Part shown: positions 38,301 to 47,135 of the stretch, in pieces | Position numbering within the stretch: the first letter of the stretch is position 1 | Layout: every line of letters begins with the position of its first letter | NCBI RefSeq assembly: GCF_030848305.1 | Contig: NZ_CP114598.1 | Coordinates: 1,736,001 to 1,800,000 of the forward strand | Source of the DNA: Akkermansia muciniphila | Lineage (GTDB): Bacteria; Verrucomicrobiota; Verrucomicrobiia; Verrucomicrobiales; Akkermansiaceae | Direction of reading: 5' to 3' | DNA length: 64,000 nt | Notes under the pieces: generated by a model | The model's input: the letters and a program-made list of their open reading frames with translations, nothing else | What the model was told of the DNA's origin: nothing | Databases searched by the model: none | Made by a program: the position numbers and the translations under genes

Positions 38301-41300
38301 CTGGATCTTTCCGAATTCGGCTCCCTGACAGACGGCATGTCCGTCCTTTCAACTACAGGCCTGTCCAATATATCTTCCATTAAGGTTTCCTTTGCTGACG
38401 GCGTGGCGGGAACCGTCACCGTTTCCGAAAACGGCAAAGACCTTGTTTATACGGCGGGAACCCTCCTCTTGTGGGCGGGCGGTGAAAGCGGAACCTGGAG
38501 CGCGGAAAACGTCTGGACGGATGGCGACGCCCCCGCCTCGTATGAGGACGGTCTGGCGGTTTCCTTTGCAGACCAGGCCGGAGTCTCTAACTCTGTTGTA
38601 CAGCTGGATTCCGAGGTTTCGCCAAGCTCCATGCTTGTCCGCAACTCCACCACCCGTTATGAATTGACGGGGACGGGAGAAATAGCCGGTACGGCCATTA
38701 CCAAGGAAGGAACGGGAACGTTGGTTCTCGGAACCTCTTCCATACTCGGCGAGGGTACTACTGTAGCCGTGTCGCAGGGCGTTCTGGCATTTGGTTATGA
38801 TACGGCCCTGCCTGGCACGGGGGTAACCTGGGAGGCCGGTTCTTTCCTGGGAGCGGCCAATGGAGCGACGGTGACGGTGGATTTGGGAGCCGTCGCCAAC
38901 CCGGTATTCTCCCTTTCTCCGGATGCCGGTTCATCGATTGCTCTGGCAACTCCGTCCGACATCGTTTTCGGCAATGCCATCATTGGGGAAGGAACTGTCC
39001 GGAAAACCGGCACGGGCTTGTTGAAACTGACGGGGAGCAACTCCGGCCACATCGTGGTGCAGGAGGGGGATGTCCAGGTGGGGAACGGAACCGCGCCCAT
39101 CCGCTGGGGAGGCGCCGGTTCTTCCGTCACGCTGGAGAACGGCACGTCCCTGATTATTGCCGGCAACAGTTCGGGAAATTCCCACCACACCATTGGTTCC
39201 GATTTGATTTTAGGAACAAACGCGTCTGATGCCGTTTCCCTGAAATGGGTGGATGCTTCCCAGGCAAACGCCACCAATTATCAGCATGACTTTACGGGAA
39301 CCGTTACTGTCAACGGGGCGGTCTCCCTGGTGGGCAGGGAAAACTGGGCCAAGGAAATGGGCTTCACCGGGACGCTCACCGGAGCCGGTTCCCTGACGTA
39401 CAGCCGCGGAGCGGGCGACGGCAGGTACAATGCCAACGGCAAACTCATCATCAGCGGAGACGCTTCCGGATTTACCGGAATGATCACCATGAATGCCTCA
39501 AACGGCTACAGCGCCGGGCTGGATCTGCGCACTTCCGTTTCTCAGGGGGGCGTTACTCTGACATCCGGAACGGACACTACCGGATTTGCCTTCATGCGCG
39601 TGCTGGGGGATGTTGAGATTGCCTCTCTGGACGGAACGGCGAATTCCCAGGTGGGAGCCGTAGGCGGCGCGCGTACGCTGACGGTGGGATCCGGCACGTA
39701 CAACGGCACGCTCACAGACCGCGGTATTGTTCTCTCGTACGGGGCCACTTCCATTGCGTATGACGAATCCGGCGTTTTGTCCCTGACCAAAGTCGGCGAT
39801 GAGACGCTGACGCTGGGAGGAACGGTCAGCTACACGGGGCTGACGGATATTCAGGGGGGAACGCTCGCCCTTACTGCCTCAGGGGCTACTTCCCTGAGGA
39901 ACATCACGATGGCGGCCAATACGCGGATGACGACTGCGGGCGCTTTAAACCTGGCTGCCAACGCCGCGCTGACGCTGGATATCAGCTCCTCGCTCGGAGT
40001 GGGTGGGGCTTTCGGCTCCGGAACGTTCAACCTTACGCTGAACGGGCTTGAAGGCATTACGGAAGCCGGGGAATATACCCTGATTTCCGCCGCCAGCGGT
40101 CTTGATTCCGCCAGCGCCGTCTTTAACTGGGCCGGGTATGTCGGAGACGAAACGCTGATTTACGAACTGCAGCAGACCAATACCGCCCTTAAGCTGGTAG
40201 TGACTTCCGCCGGGGACGTGTGGATCTGGCAGGGAACGGAAGGCGTGAACTGGAGCGATACGAACACGGGCGCCATGTGGGGCATTGAAGGCTCCGCGGA
40301 AACGGCTGCCGGGAAGGATCTGATCTTCAACACGGCCGGAGCAGGAACCGTCACCCTGTCCGGGGCTGTGAATCCGGCCTCCATCACGGTCAACAACGCC
40401 GCCGGCAGCGACTATGTCTTCGTTTCCGACGGCTCCGGAAAAATCGCCCAGGGAACGCTGACCAAGCGCGGCGAAGGGAAGTTGACCCTTAATTTGGACA
40501 ACACGGGCTGGAACGGGGATATTTCCGTCCAGCAGGGCGAACTGGTGGCTCAGGTCGCCAACTCCCTGGGGTCCGGCGCCATTACCGTTACGGACGGCAT
40601 GCTCACGCTGGCTACTGCGGAAGTTCAGCCGGGAATGGGCATGATCAACCTGCAGGGCGGCAGCCTCAATCTGGCTTCCGGTTCTTTTGCCACGGCGTTT
40701 ACCGCAGACAACATGGCCTGGACGGGCGGTTCCATGATACTGGGCGGGGAGGTGACCGCCACCGTCGCCAAGGCTCTGGCCAATGGGAAAACCGTGGAAC
40801 TGGCGGACGGTTCCGTACTGACGGTCAGCGGGGCTAATGACAACTCGGCGCTGAACCTGAATGCCTCCGGCACTGGTACCGTTTCCGTGGGCCTGGGAAC
40901 CAGCTATGGGGCCAATGTTCTGAACATGAGTACGGAATTTCAGGGAACCCTGTCCGTGACGTCCGGCTATTTCCAGTTGAATAACGTAACGATGGGTGCG
41001 GACGGCACGCTGAAACTGGCGGATTCCAACGTCCGTACGGAATGGAACGGAACAGCCGGAGGAACGTTTGCCAATGACGTTGTCTTTACGGGCAACCAGG
41101 TCTTTGCCACCAAGGATTTCACCTTCAGCGGCGATTTGAGCGGAACGGCGTTCTCCACCCAGGGCGCGGGCAATATTACCTTGGCGGGCGGCGTCAACCT
41201 GGACGGTCAGCTCAAGGTGCACCGCGGCACGGTTACCGTGAATTCCGCCAATGTGGCCAAACTGGGGGACAGCATTGACATTCAGAACAACTCCACGCTG

Positions 41301-44300
41301 GCCTTTGCCCGCGATTTCTCCTACGGAGGCGTCATCAGCGGCACGGCCGGCAGCACGGTATCCGTAAACGCCGGAACGCTGGAACTCACTGGAGCGAACA
41401 CCTTCCAGGGCGCACTCTCCATTGCGGGCGGCGCTACGGCGCGTCTGGGTGACGGGAGCGCCTGGGCCGGGTCCCTCTCCGGAGACGGCTCCCTGGTCAT
41501 CGATACTGCCGGAGAGATAACGCTGGCGGCCGGCAACACCGGGTTCACCGGTTCCACTACCCTCGCGGGAACGGGCACCGTTACTTTGGGAGGGGCTGAC
41601 TCCCTGGGGTCCGGGCGGGTCACCGTCAACGACGGCGTTCTTGATCTGGCTTCCCTGGATGCGGCCAACGTCATTCTGATTACGAAGGGCAGCTTGGAAA
41701 ACGCGGAAGCCAAAACCGCCGGGAATGTGGAAGTAGCCGCTTCCGCCGGAACGCAGGGAGACCTGAATACGATCAACCTGGGCGGTTTGTCCGGTTCCAT
41801 GGTCGGCTCCATCGTCATGGAGGATTACTCCCGGCTTACAGGCGTTTCCGGGGCTCTGGACATGACGGGCAAGACGGTGACGCTGAAGCTGGATTCCGGC
41901 AGCCTTACCGCGGGCGGAACAACCGGACAGGGCGTCATTGATGCGGACAGCCTGACGCTCTCCGCCGCCGACATAACCATCAACCTTAGCAACCAGGGCG
42001 TTCTGGACCTGCTCGCCGCCAACCGGGATTCCGTTAACGGCGTAGGGCTTGTACTGACAACGGGAACCCTTGCTGTGGACAATTTCAAGCAAATCGGATT
42101 CTCTCCTCTTCTGACTTCTCTCGGTTATACCGTGACGGAAGTCCTGGGTGCGAACGGGACGCTGATGGTCAGCGGCAATACGGATCTTGTCTATCTGGTG
42201 GACACCACCCCCGATTCAGACGACCCCAATATCGGCGATTACGCCGCTCTGGATCCCTACAAGTCCGTCGGTATTAATGGCACCACGCTTCATGTGAGCC
42301 TGAACGGGGCGCCGGAAGCCTCCCGGAACGGAGACGGCCTGAAAGTCAGCAATCTGGTCGGCAGCGACGGTGCGCTGGTGGTGACGAATACGGCGGATGA
42401 TGCGGCCACCAACCACGTCGTGGTGGATCTGGTTCAGGACGTTGACGCCGGCAGCAACAGCTACGGCGGAACCATCAGCGGGGACCATGTGGATTTTGTC
42501 AAAAAAGGCGCGGAAACCCTCACCGTGGAGGGCAACTTCACCGGAAATGATTCCAGGCTCACTTCCTCGGAAGGGAACATCGTCCTGAACGGCGCCGGCA
42601 ATAGCCTTACTGAGCTGGAACTCGCGGGCGGAGACATAACGCTGGGCGGCCGTGATGACGGCGCGTCCCGCATAACTACGGTGGAAACACTGGCTTCCGG
42701 CGCGGAGGGGGGAACTCTCGACCTGGGTAACGGAACCCAGATGGTTCTTACCGGCCAGCAGGCCGGTAGCCATGTCACGGAGGTGACTATCTCCGGGGAC
42801 GGTACGCTGACCCTGGGCGGCACGGGCACGGACTCCTCCCTGACATTGGGCAACGGCTCTTCCCTGAATGGTGTTCTGCTGGACATCCGTGAAGGTTCCG
42901 CCCTGTCCGCGGCAACCGGTTCCGTGAATACCGTTTCCGGATTGGCGGGCGGCGGAGCCCTGAAGCTGAGCGGCGCGGAAATGACGATCAACTCCTCCGC
43001 CTCCCATACCTTTACCGGTACGCTGGACGGGGCATCCGGAACGCTCAACGTCAAATCCGGCAACGGAAGCGTCCAGACTCTCAAGGGTGCGGGCAATGCG
43101 GGTTATCTCCTGAATGTGAGTGACGGCGGCGTCCTGACCCTGGCCGGAGCGGCAGGGGAGGGCGGCAATCCCGCCCAGGCTTCCTATCATGGGATTACCG
43201 TGAACGGCGGCACGCTCAATATCGGCAGTGCGGACGATCCTAAAACCCAGCTGACGCTTGGCTCGGACGGCCTGAGCGTAACGGGGGACAGCACGGTTGC
43301 CATTACCACTTCCGCCACCACGGTGGACGGCCTGGGCAATCCTTTCGTTACTTCCAGCGGCAACATTACGCTGGGAGACGGGACGGGAGAAGTCACGCTG
43401 GTCATGAACAACCTGGATACCCTGGTTTCCGGGAGCGCGGAAACGCTGAATATGGAATTGTTCAAGACGACGGACGGCGCGCTGGTGTCCCTGGGCGGCA
43501 ACGTCACCCTTCAGGACATGATTCTTGGCTCCATGTATGAAAATCTGGAGCTGGCCACCAATGACAGCATGACGGCCATCATCCTCACCGGCACGGCGCG
43601 CACGGAAAACATTTTCCGTAACTCGTCCCTGACGCGGAATGCCTCCACGGGAGCGGACATCCTCTGGAATTCCCGCTACCACATGGAGGAGGGCACTGTT
43701 TTGCGCGATTTCTACACCTCTGTTCTTCTTTCCCAGAACTCTGGCGACTATTCCGGGGCCGCCCGCAAACTGGCCGCCGCCGCCGGCAGCACGGTCACCA
43801 GCCTGGGCATCGCCCAGCGCGACTCCCTGCGTGACCAGATGGGCTGGATACGCAACCGCGTGGCGCAGATGGGCGTTAATCCCGCATACGTTCATGAGGA
43901 CATGCCCTACTTCCATATGTGGATGCAGGGGACAGGGTCCTATGCCAAGCTGGATACCAAGGGCGATGAAAGCGGCTACGAACTTACTACCTGGGGCGGC
44001 ACGGTAGGCATGGACGTGGATATCAACGCCCGCTTTACGGCGGGAGCGGCGTTTACGGCCAATTACGGAAGCCTGACAGCCAATGCTGCGGATACGGCGG
44101 ATGGAGACCTGGACAGTTACTATGTCAATTTGTTCGTCCGCTACCAGTCCCGCAAATGGTCCCATCTGCTGATCCTGACGGGCGGCTGGAATGATGCCGC
44201 GCTGACGCGCACGGTGAACTATGGTACGGGTTCTTACCAGGCCCACGGCAGTACGACGGGGGCCGGTTTCGGAGCCATGTACGAATTGGCGTATGACATC

Positions 44301-44759
44301 GCTCTCAATGAAGACAGGAGCGTGATTCTCCAGCCTTTATTCAACGCTTCCATTGTGACGACCCGCATGGACGGTTATCAGGAAAGCGGCTCTGCCGGAA
44401 ATGCCGGATTGAGGGTGGAAGACCAGGAACTGACCACGGCGGCAGTCGCTGTGGGCGCCCGTCTTTCCGGCCTCATGGGGTCCAACATCTTCGGGCGTGA
44501 AGCGCTGGGAGAGGTACGGGTGAACGTTTCCCAGGATATGGGAGACCGCCGCGGACAGGCCAATGTGGGCTTCCTGGCGGATCCTTCCTATACGCGTCCG
44601 GTATATGGCGCCAAGGTTGGAAGCACGGCCTTCCAGATTGGTGCGGGGCTGAGCGTTCCCGTGGGCACCAAGGGCGTCATTTTCGTGGACGGCAACGCGG
44701 ATGTCCGCAGCGGTTCCAGCTCCATCAACGGGAGCGTCGGCTACCGCTACAACTTCTAA
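35301..44759 (+). CDS. Giant autotransporter with autotransporter-associated beta-strand repeats
   Basis: 3152 residues from ATG 35301 (the frame is open 33 codons further up but without a signal sequence). A long signal peptide ends around SQSYAADVAF (~residue 43). The passenger (~45-2860) is Gly/Ser/Thr/Asn-rich with many degenerate units such as GTGTLVLGT, KRGEGKLTLNLDNTGWNG and TGANTFQGALSI, typical of autotransporter-associated repeats forming a beta-helix. Two WxGG-type module starts are visible (LLWAGGESGTWSAENVWTDG; VWIWQGTEGVNWS). The last ~290 residues (from YFHMWMQGTGSYAKL) form the outer-membrane barrel and end in aromatic YRYNF. Expected surface display; adhesion or mucin binding is only a guess. 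Terminator follows; element A lies 88 bases upstream. Confidence 0.9.
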   Translation: MKLHLPLNLLAALMTSFSGVTLGTATLAGVSGLLMTVSQSYAADVAFDGTQVNVAAGGTASYDIGTVTASTTLNFAGAGTATITNLNGTAPEAILTVNRVASGGASLSTLTLNGAGTFNGIISLYSNTTGGSQNNILNLNHAQAAQYATIKLGGHGYTTGASVLKAGVNTSISKLEYNNTAALITGEGTTLTITGNSSSYGGSFGGTVTVDYTGGGTFTLGNSNNGTALTPASSPDATLKISSGTLSLFSGNVTWSQKLVMGDGTTLNVQDGPSVAGYAGYNATSVNSGGFNFSGATTFGSGVNLTSSWGKNVKFSGVLTAASGFSISGGANEYTYYNLLNASNEIGGTIAVTRNFTSLGISSSGSLGNAAVTTSTGSQYVTYYGTAGETADVIGNSITGAGNFVAQSGWVHLSENVALTGTYTVNSGAVLSKVGSINAALAGGRLDAGAGTMTVAGLSGNGVLSASAGTMHFQDAFTVGETMGILANGSGEITGNVTVDGGRLYYTSMDNVGSVLQNVTLTSGLIDFSGFQEFQDLFGSEALVNTSYNLGVDLGSGFTLADVDESLYTISTVDGKTVITFTASGASETVWDSAWGLEEAPSSAIGILANQQDLSLYGIRPSSMQEGFGSVNAVTGTGDLTEVTLAGGYYNTADNATATQITTGIWTDVLGGNYKLIIGGSYANNWRGSGKWDITGDVHTQIQGDTSVNWIVGGNYKDGQAAGITGDVYVSVDGNAVIKGSLIGGGTAAHNSVNNLDGSTHVVVRNMQSVTDETISLNSVVRGFIIGGSAYEANSASCAAITGSTNVTIDLGEASGNFVKSIVGGSYSGGSGAYTIGGDSNVSITAASDAVFTGAVYGGGYSSSGTSTVSGNSSLTLDGGAYAGALYAGGGGTGSSVNGDATLTVKKAVFRRGSTLNASGGTVRGTSSLLLGGYGNTADHAISFSNTVITGFDIVTMFQDSFFTGNLNMDGSSVLALAGGAGTGISVDGTFALSAEGELSLDLSEFGSLTDGMSVLSTTGLSNISSIKVSFADGVAGTVTVSENGKDLVYTAGTLLLWAGGESGTWSAENVWTDGDAPASYEDGLAVSFADQAGVSNSVVQLDSEVSPSSMLVRNSTTRYELTGTGEIAGTAITKEGTGTLVLGTSSILGEGTTVAVSQGVLAFGYDTALPGTGVTWEAGSFLGAANGATVTVDLGAVANPVFSLSPDAGSSIALATPSDIVFGNAIIGEGTVRKTGTGLLKLTGSNSGHIVVQEGDVQVGNGTAPIRWGGAGSSVTLENGTSLIIAGNSSGNSHHTIGSDLILGTNASDAVSLKWVDASQANATNYQHDFTGTVTVNGAVSLVGRENWAKEMGFTGTLTGAGSLTYSRGAGDGRYNANGKLIISGDASGFTGMITMNASNGYSAGLDLRTSVSQGGVTLTSGTDTTGFAFMRVLGDVEIASLDGTANSQVGAVGGARTLTVGSGTYNGTLTDRGIVLSYGATSIAYDESGVLSLTKVGDETLTLGGTVSYTGLTDIQGGTLALTASGATSLRNITMAANTRMTTAGALNLAANAALTLDISSSLGVGGAFGSGTFNLTLNGLEGITEAGEYTLISAASGLDSASAVFNWAGYVGDETLIYELQQTNTALKLVVTSAGDVWIWQGTEGVNWSDTNTGAMWGIEGSAETAAGKDLIFNTAGAGTVTLSGAVNPASITVNNAAGSDYVFVSDGSGKIAQGTLTKRGEGKLTLNLDNTGWNGDISVQQGELVAQVANSLGSGAITVTDGMLTLATAEVQPGMGMINLQGGSLNLASGSFATAFTADNMAWTGGSMILGGEVTATVAKALANGKTVELADGSVLTVSGANDNSALNLNASGTGTVSVGLGTSYGANVLNMSTEFQGTLSVTSGYFQLNNVTMGADGTLKLADSNVRTEWNGTAGGTFANDVVFTGNQVFATKDFTFSGDLSGTAFSTQGAGNITLAGGVNLDGQLKVHRGTVTVNSANVAKLGDSIDIQNNSTLAFARDFSYGGVISGTAGSTVSVNAGTLELTGANTFQGALSIAGGATARLGDGSAWAGSLSGDGSLVIDTAGEITLAAGNTGFTGSTTLAGTGTVTLGGADSLGSGRVTVNDGVLDLASLDAANVILITKGSLENAEAKTAGNVEVAASAGTQGDLNTINLGGLSGSMVGSIVMEDYSRLTGVSGALDMTGKTVTLKLDSGSLTAGGTTGQGVIDADSLTLSAADITINLSNQGVLDLLAANRDSVNGVGLVLTTGTLAVDNFKQIGFSPLLTSLGYTVTEVLGANGTLMVSGNTDLVYLVDTTPDSDDPNIGDYAALDPYKSVGINGTTLHVSLNGAPEASRNGDGLKVSNLVGSDGALVVTNTADDAATNHVVVDLVQDVDAGSNSYGGTISGDHVDFVKKGAETLTVEGNFTGNDSRLTSSEGNIVLNGAGNSLTELELAGGDITLGGRDDGASRITTVETLASGAEGGTLDLGNGTQMVLTGQQAGSHVTEVTISGDGTLTLGGTGTDSSLTLGNGSSLNGVLLDIREGSALSAATGSVNTVSGLAGGGALKLSGAEMTINSSASHTFTGTLDGASGTLNVKSGNGSVQTLKGAGNAGYLLNVSDGGVLTLAGAAGEGGNPAQASYHGITVNGGTLNIGSADDPKTQLTLGSDGLSVTGDSTVAITTSATTVDGLGNPFVTSSGNITLGDGTGEVTLVMNNLDTLVSGSAETLNMELFKTTDGALVSLGGNVTLQDMILGSMYENLELATNDSMTAIILTGTARTENIFRNSSLTRNASTGADILWNSRYHMEEGTVLRDFYTSVLLSQNSGDYSGAARKLAAAAGSTVTSLGIAQRDSLRDQMGWIRNRVAQMGVNPAYVHEDMPYFHMWMQGTGSYAKLDTKGDESGYELTTWGGTVGMDVDINARFTAGAAFTANYGSLTANAADTADGDLDSYYVNLFVRYQSRKWSHLLILTGGWNDAALTRTVNYGTGSYQAHGSTTGAGFGAMYELAYDIALNEDRSVILQPLFNASIVTTRMDGYQESGSAGNAGLRVEDQELTTAAVAVGARLSGLMGSNIFGREALGEVRVNVSQDMGDRRGQANVGFLADPSYTRPVYGAKVGSTAFQIGAGLSVPVGTKGVIFVDGNADVRSGSSSINGSVGYRYNF

Positions 44760-44781
44760 AGGAAAAACGTTGGCAATCGAA

Positions 44782-44816
44782 AAGCCGCTGCGGATGATTC
44801 CGCAGCGGCTTTTTTA
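44782..44816 (+). terminator. Rho-independent terminator of the autotransporter gene
   Basis: 12-bp stem AAGCCGCTGCGG/CCGCAGCGGCTT (44782-44793/44800-44811) and T-run. Confidence 0.93.
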
Positions 44817-44874
44817 TAAACAGGAGGGATTTTGAGGATAACTTCAAGCTTGAGTTTTTGGCCCTGATGGCGGC

Positions 44875-45285
44875 TTACTTCCATTCCCATTCAATGGGCG
44901 TTTCCAAATCAGGCCGCAGCGCCTGGCGCACAGGGCAGGACATGGCGGTTTTTTCCAGCATGGCGCGGAGAGGGTGGCTGCCTTCCAGGGGCATGATGGC
45001 CTTGAGTTCAATTTTTTCAATTCCCCTGGATGATTCCGCCGCACGCGCCAGAACGCGCATGCCTTTCAAATCCACTCCTTTTCTGGCCGCGACCACGGAA
45101 ACAAGGCTCATCATGCAGGAGGCGAGCGTGGAGCCGAGCATGACGCCGGGGGAGGGGAATTCTGCGCGGCCTTCAAAAGAAGCGGGCAGGTCCGTGGCAA
45201 AAGTGATGTTGGAAGGAATAAAGGTGGTTTCGCAGCGGAATTGCCCGACATTCTCCGTTTCGGAGGTATAATAATGATCAGTCAT
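44875..45285 (-). CDS. OsmC/Ohr-family protein
   Basis: 136 residues. Peroxidatic and resolving cysteines are in LASCMMS (C57) and AMSCPVRQAL (C117), the two-Cys layout of OsmC-type thiol peroxidases; the Arg partner is not certain. Family members reduce organic hydroperoxides and often respond to osmotic or oxidative stress. It lies downstream of metX on the same strand with a 152-base gap, so it may have its own promoter. Confidence 0.82.
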   Translation of the reverse strand: MTDHYYTSETENVGQFRCETTFIPSNITFATDLPASFEGRAEFPSPGVMLGSTLASCMMSLVSVVAARKGVDLKGMRVLARAAESSRGIEKIELKAIMPLEGSHPLRAMLEKTAMSCPVRQALRPDLETPIEWEWK

Positions 45286-45437
45286 GAAGGTTTGACAGCG
45301 GCAACCCCGTCCGGGTTCATCCGAATCAGGTTATTTTCATATGAAAGCGCCGTGTGGTTCCGCGGTGCAGGGAACCCGGCCGTTCCTCCATGACATGGTC
45401 AATTTTTTCTTTTTACCTTCTCACGGCGGGAAAAAGC

Positions 45438-46601
45438 TTACGCCGACCTCTTCGGATGCTTTGCCGTCAGAATTCGCCGGATGGGTTCCGCATAAAGCTC
45501 CGGCTCCAGCAGGAAGGAATCGTGTCCCTTGGTGGAAGCGATGGTATGGAACTCCGTGGGAATATGGGCGGCTTCAAGCTGCGCCGCGAAATCCTGCTGT
45601 TCCGCCGGGCGGAAACAGCAGTCTGTATCAATGGAAAAGACAAGCGCGGGAATCCCTGCGCGGCGGAAGCCTTCCAGGGCGGTTTGAAAGGTTCCGTCCG
45701 GGGTATGGTCGCGGATGTCGAACTCCGCCCACATATCCGCAATGCGGATATAGGAGTTGGCGTCAAAGCGTTCCGCGAACTTGGTCCCCTGATGAAGCAT
45801 GTAGCTTTGCGTGCTGCGGGTGGGGGTCATCCACGTGAGCAGGCCGTATTGGCCACCCACCTCTTTTCTGGCGCGCTGTTCCAGCCCCTCCTGGTAAACA
45901 AATGATTTGTGGCCGATGATGCGGGCGAACGCCAGCCCTTTTTTGGGCGCCGGCCCCCGGTAATAATCTCCGCCCTGGAAATCCGGGTCAAGCTCAATGG
46001 CCAGGATTTGTTCAAACAGGGACAGGCGGTGTTCAATGGAAGCCCGGTAACCGGAACCGATGGAGATGAAGCTCCGTACCCGTTCCGGGAACTGGCACGC
46101 GAAGCTGAGGGCGATCAGGCCGCCCACGGAGGGACCCATAAGATGAACGCGTTCTATGCCCAGACTGTCCAGCAGAAGGGCCTGGAGGCGCGCCTGGTCT
46201 GCGACCTCCACATGCGGGAAGCGGGAGCCGTAGGGCTGGCCGTCCGCAGGGCAGGGGGTAGCGGGGCCTGTGGTGCCGTAGCATCCTCCCAGGTAATTGG
46301 CGCAGATAATGCAGAAGCGGTCCGTGTCCAGCGGCTTGCCGGGGCCGATGATGCTGTTCCACCAGCCTTCGTGGTTTTCTGGTTTCCAGAGGGAGCCGGT
46401 GTCCGGGACTTCCGGATTGTAGCCGTAGGCGTGCTGACTGCCGGAAAGGGCATGGAACAGCAGGATGGCGTTGTCTTTTTCCGGCGTCAGGCTTCCGTAC
46501 TGTTCATAGGCGACGCATACCTTGTCCAGTGCAGCTCCATTCCTCAGGGAGAATGAATTGGACAGATGCAGGAATTTGGTTTGGACGGCAGGAGGCAGCA
46601 T
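45438..46601 (-). CDS. metX: Homoserine O-acetyltransferase
   Basis: Acetylates (or succinylates) homoserine as the first committed step to methionine. 387 residues, alpha/beta hydrolase fold. Early block LLFHALSGSQHAYG, then CYGTTGPATPCP, the nucleophile Ser158 in MGPSVGG (usually GGSMGG), Asp in IDTDCCF and His in KGHDSFL complete the triad. Acyl donor preference is not predictable by eye. No S-adenosylmethionine riboswitch was recognised upstream; the rpmJ terminator ends only ~27 bases before the start, so its promoter must be very close or there is read-through. Confidence 0.92.
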   Translation of the reverse strand: MLPPAVQTKFLHLSNSFSLRNGAALDKVCVAYEQYGSLTPEKDNAILLFHALSGSQHAYGYNPEVPDTGSLWKPENHEGWWNSIIGPGKPLDTDRFCIICANYLGGCYGTTGPATPCPADGQPYGSRFPHVEVADQARLQALLLDSLGIERVHLMGPSVGGLIALSFACQFPERVRSFISIGSGYRASIEHRLSLFEQILAIELDPDFQGGDYYRGPAPKKGLAFARIIGHKSFVYQEGLEQRARKEVGGQYGLLTWMTPTRSTQSYMLHQGTKFAERFDANSYIRIADMWAEFDIRDHTPDGTFQTALEGFRRAGIPALVFSIDTDCCFRPAEQQDFAAQLEAAHIPTEFHTIASTKGHDSFLLEPELYAEPIRRILTAKHPKRSA

Positions 46602-46627
46602 GGTTGTACGGAAAGATGCTTGGTCAG

Positions 46628-46662
46628 CAAAAAAAGACCGGCACCCGGCGGGCGGCGGTCTT
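46628..46662 (-). terminator. Rho-independent terminator of rpmJ
   Basis: On the minus strand a GC-rich hairpin with outer arms AAGACCG/CGGTCTT (46656-46662/46634-46640) is followed by a T-run. Confidence 0.8.
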
Positions 46663-46688
46663 CTTGAAATCTGTGCTGGGCCAGGGAA

Positions 46689-46853
46689 TTACTTGACGCC
46701 CTTTTTGGAAAGGCGCGTACCTGCCGTAGCGCCCTGGCGGGCCTTGAACTTGGGATTGCTCTTGCAGATCACATACAGCGTGCCCTTGCGCTTCACGATT
46801 TGGCAGTCTGCGTGGCGGCGCTTCATAGAGGCTAAGGAAGAAAGAACTTTCAT
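46689..46853 (-). CDS. rpmJ: 50S ribosomal protein L36
   Basis: 54 residues from the ATG at 46851-46853. [41 protein letters not shown] is the L36 pattern, with only part of the zinc-binding residues kept (one Cys in ADCQ, one in VICK, no terminal His), as in the zinc-poor (C-minus-like) long form. A 13-residue basic tail (TRLSKKGVK) extends the usual 37-41 residues. It stands alone, not within a ribosomal operon. Confidence 0.9.
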   Translation of the reverse strand: MKVLSSLASMKRRHADCQIVKRKGTLYVICKSNPKFKARQGATAGTRLSKKGVK

Positions 46854-46892
46854 GGTGTATAACTCCGGTTTGGTGTTCGGTTCGGGAGACGG

Positions 46893-46920
46893 AATATACC
46901 GGTTAGTTAAGAATTGTAAA
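46893..46920 (-). promoter_or_regulatory. Candidate rpmJ promoter
   Basis: Minus strand TTTACA (46920-46915), 16-base spacer, TATATT (46898-46893), ~40 bases before the rpmJ start. Confidence 0.5.
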
Positions 46921-47135
46921 GTCATTTCTTTGCCAAAAGTAAGATGCGGTCCCCTCGGGGATGCTTTTGTGAGGAATATGCCGTGGGCATGGATGGCTTT
47001 GAATTCCGGTCCGGCGGAACAATTTTGAGAAGACATGATTTATCCGAAAAGATAAAGTGCGGGAATGGGGGCAGCCGGGGAATAAAGGGTTTGTGGACTG
47101 GAAGGGATTCGTATAACATCTTTTCCGGTTTCCTT

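Noticed and set aside
35694-44246. Very long minus-strand ORFs (about 636, 715 and 676 codons) opposite the autotransporter
   Set aside because: They mirror the codon structure of the plus-strand repeats, contain no recognisable domains and share no start signals; shadows of the real gene.
45311-45379. Structured stretch upstream of the osmC-like gene: long-range CCGGGTTC/GAACCCGG pairing and, on the minus strand, AACCTGATTCGG resembling the 3' half of a TPP riboswitch
   Set aside because: The required CUGAGA and GCG-AGGGA elements are missing and no thiamine gene is near. It may be some other structured RNA, but I cannot support a call; a covariance-model search would decide.
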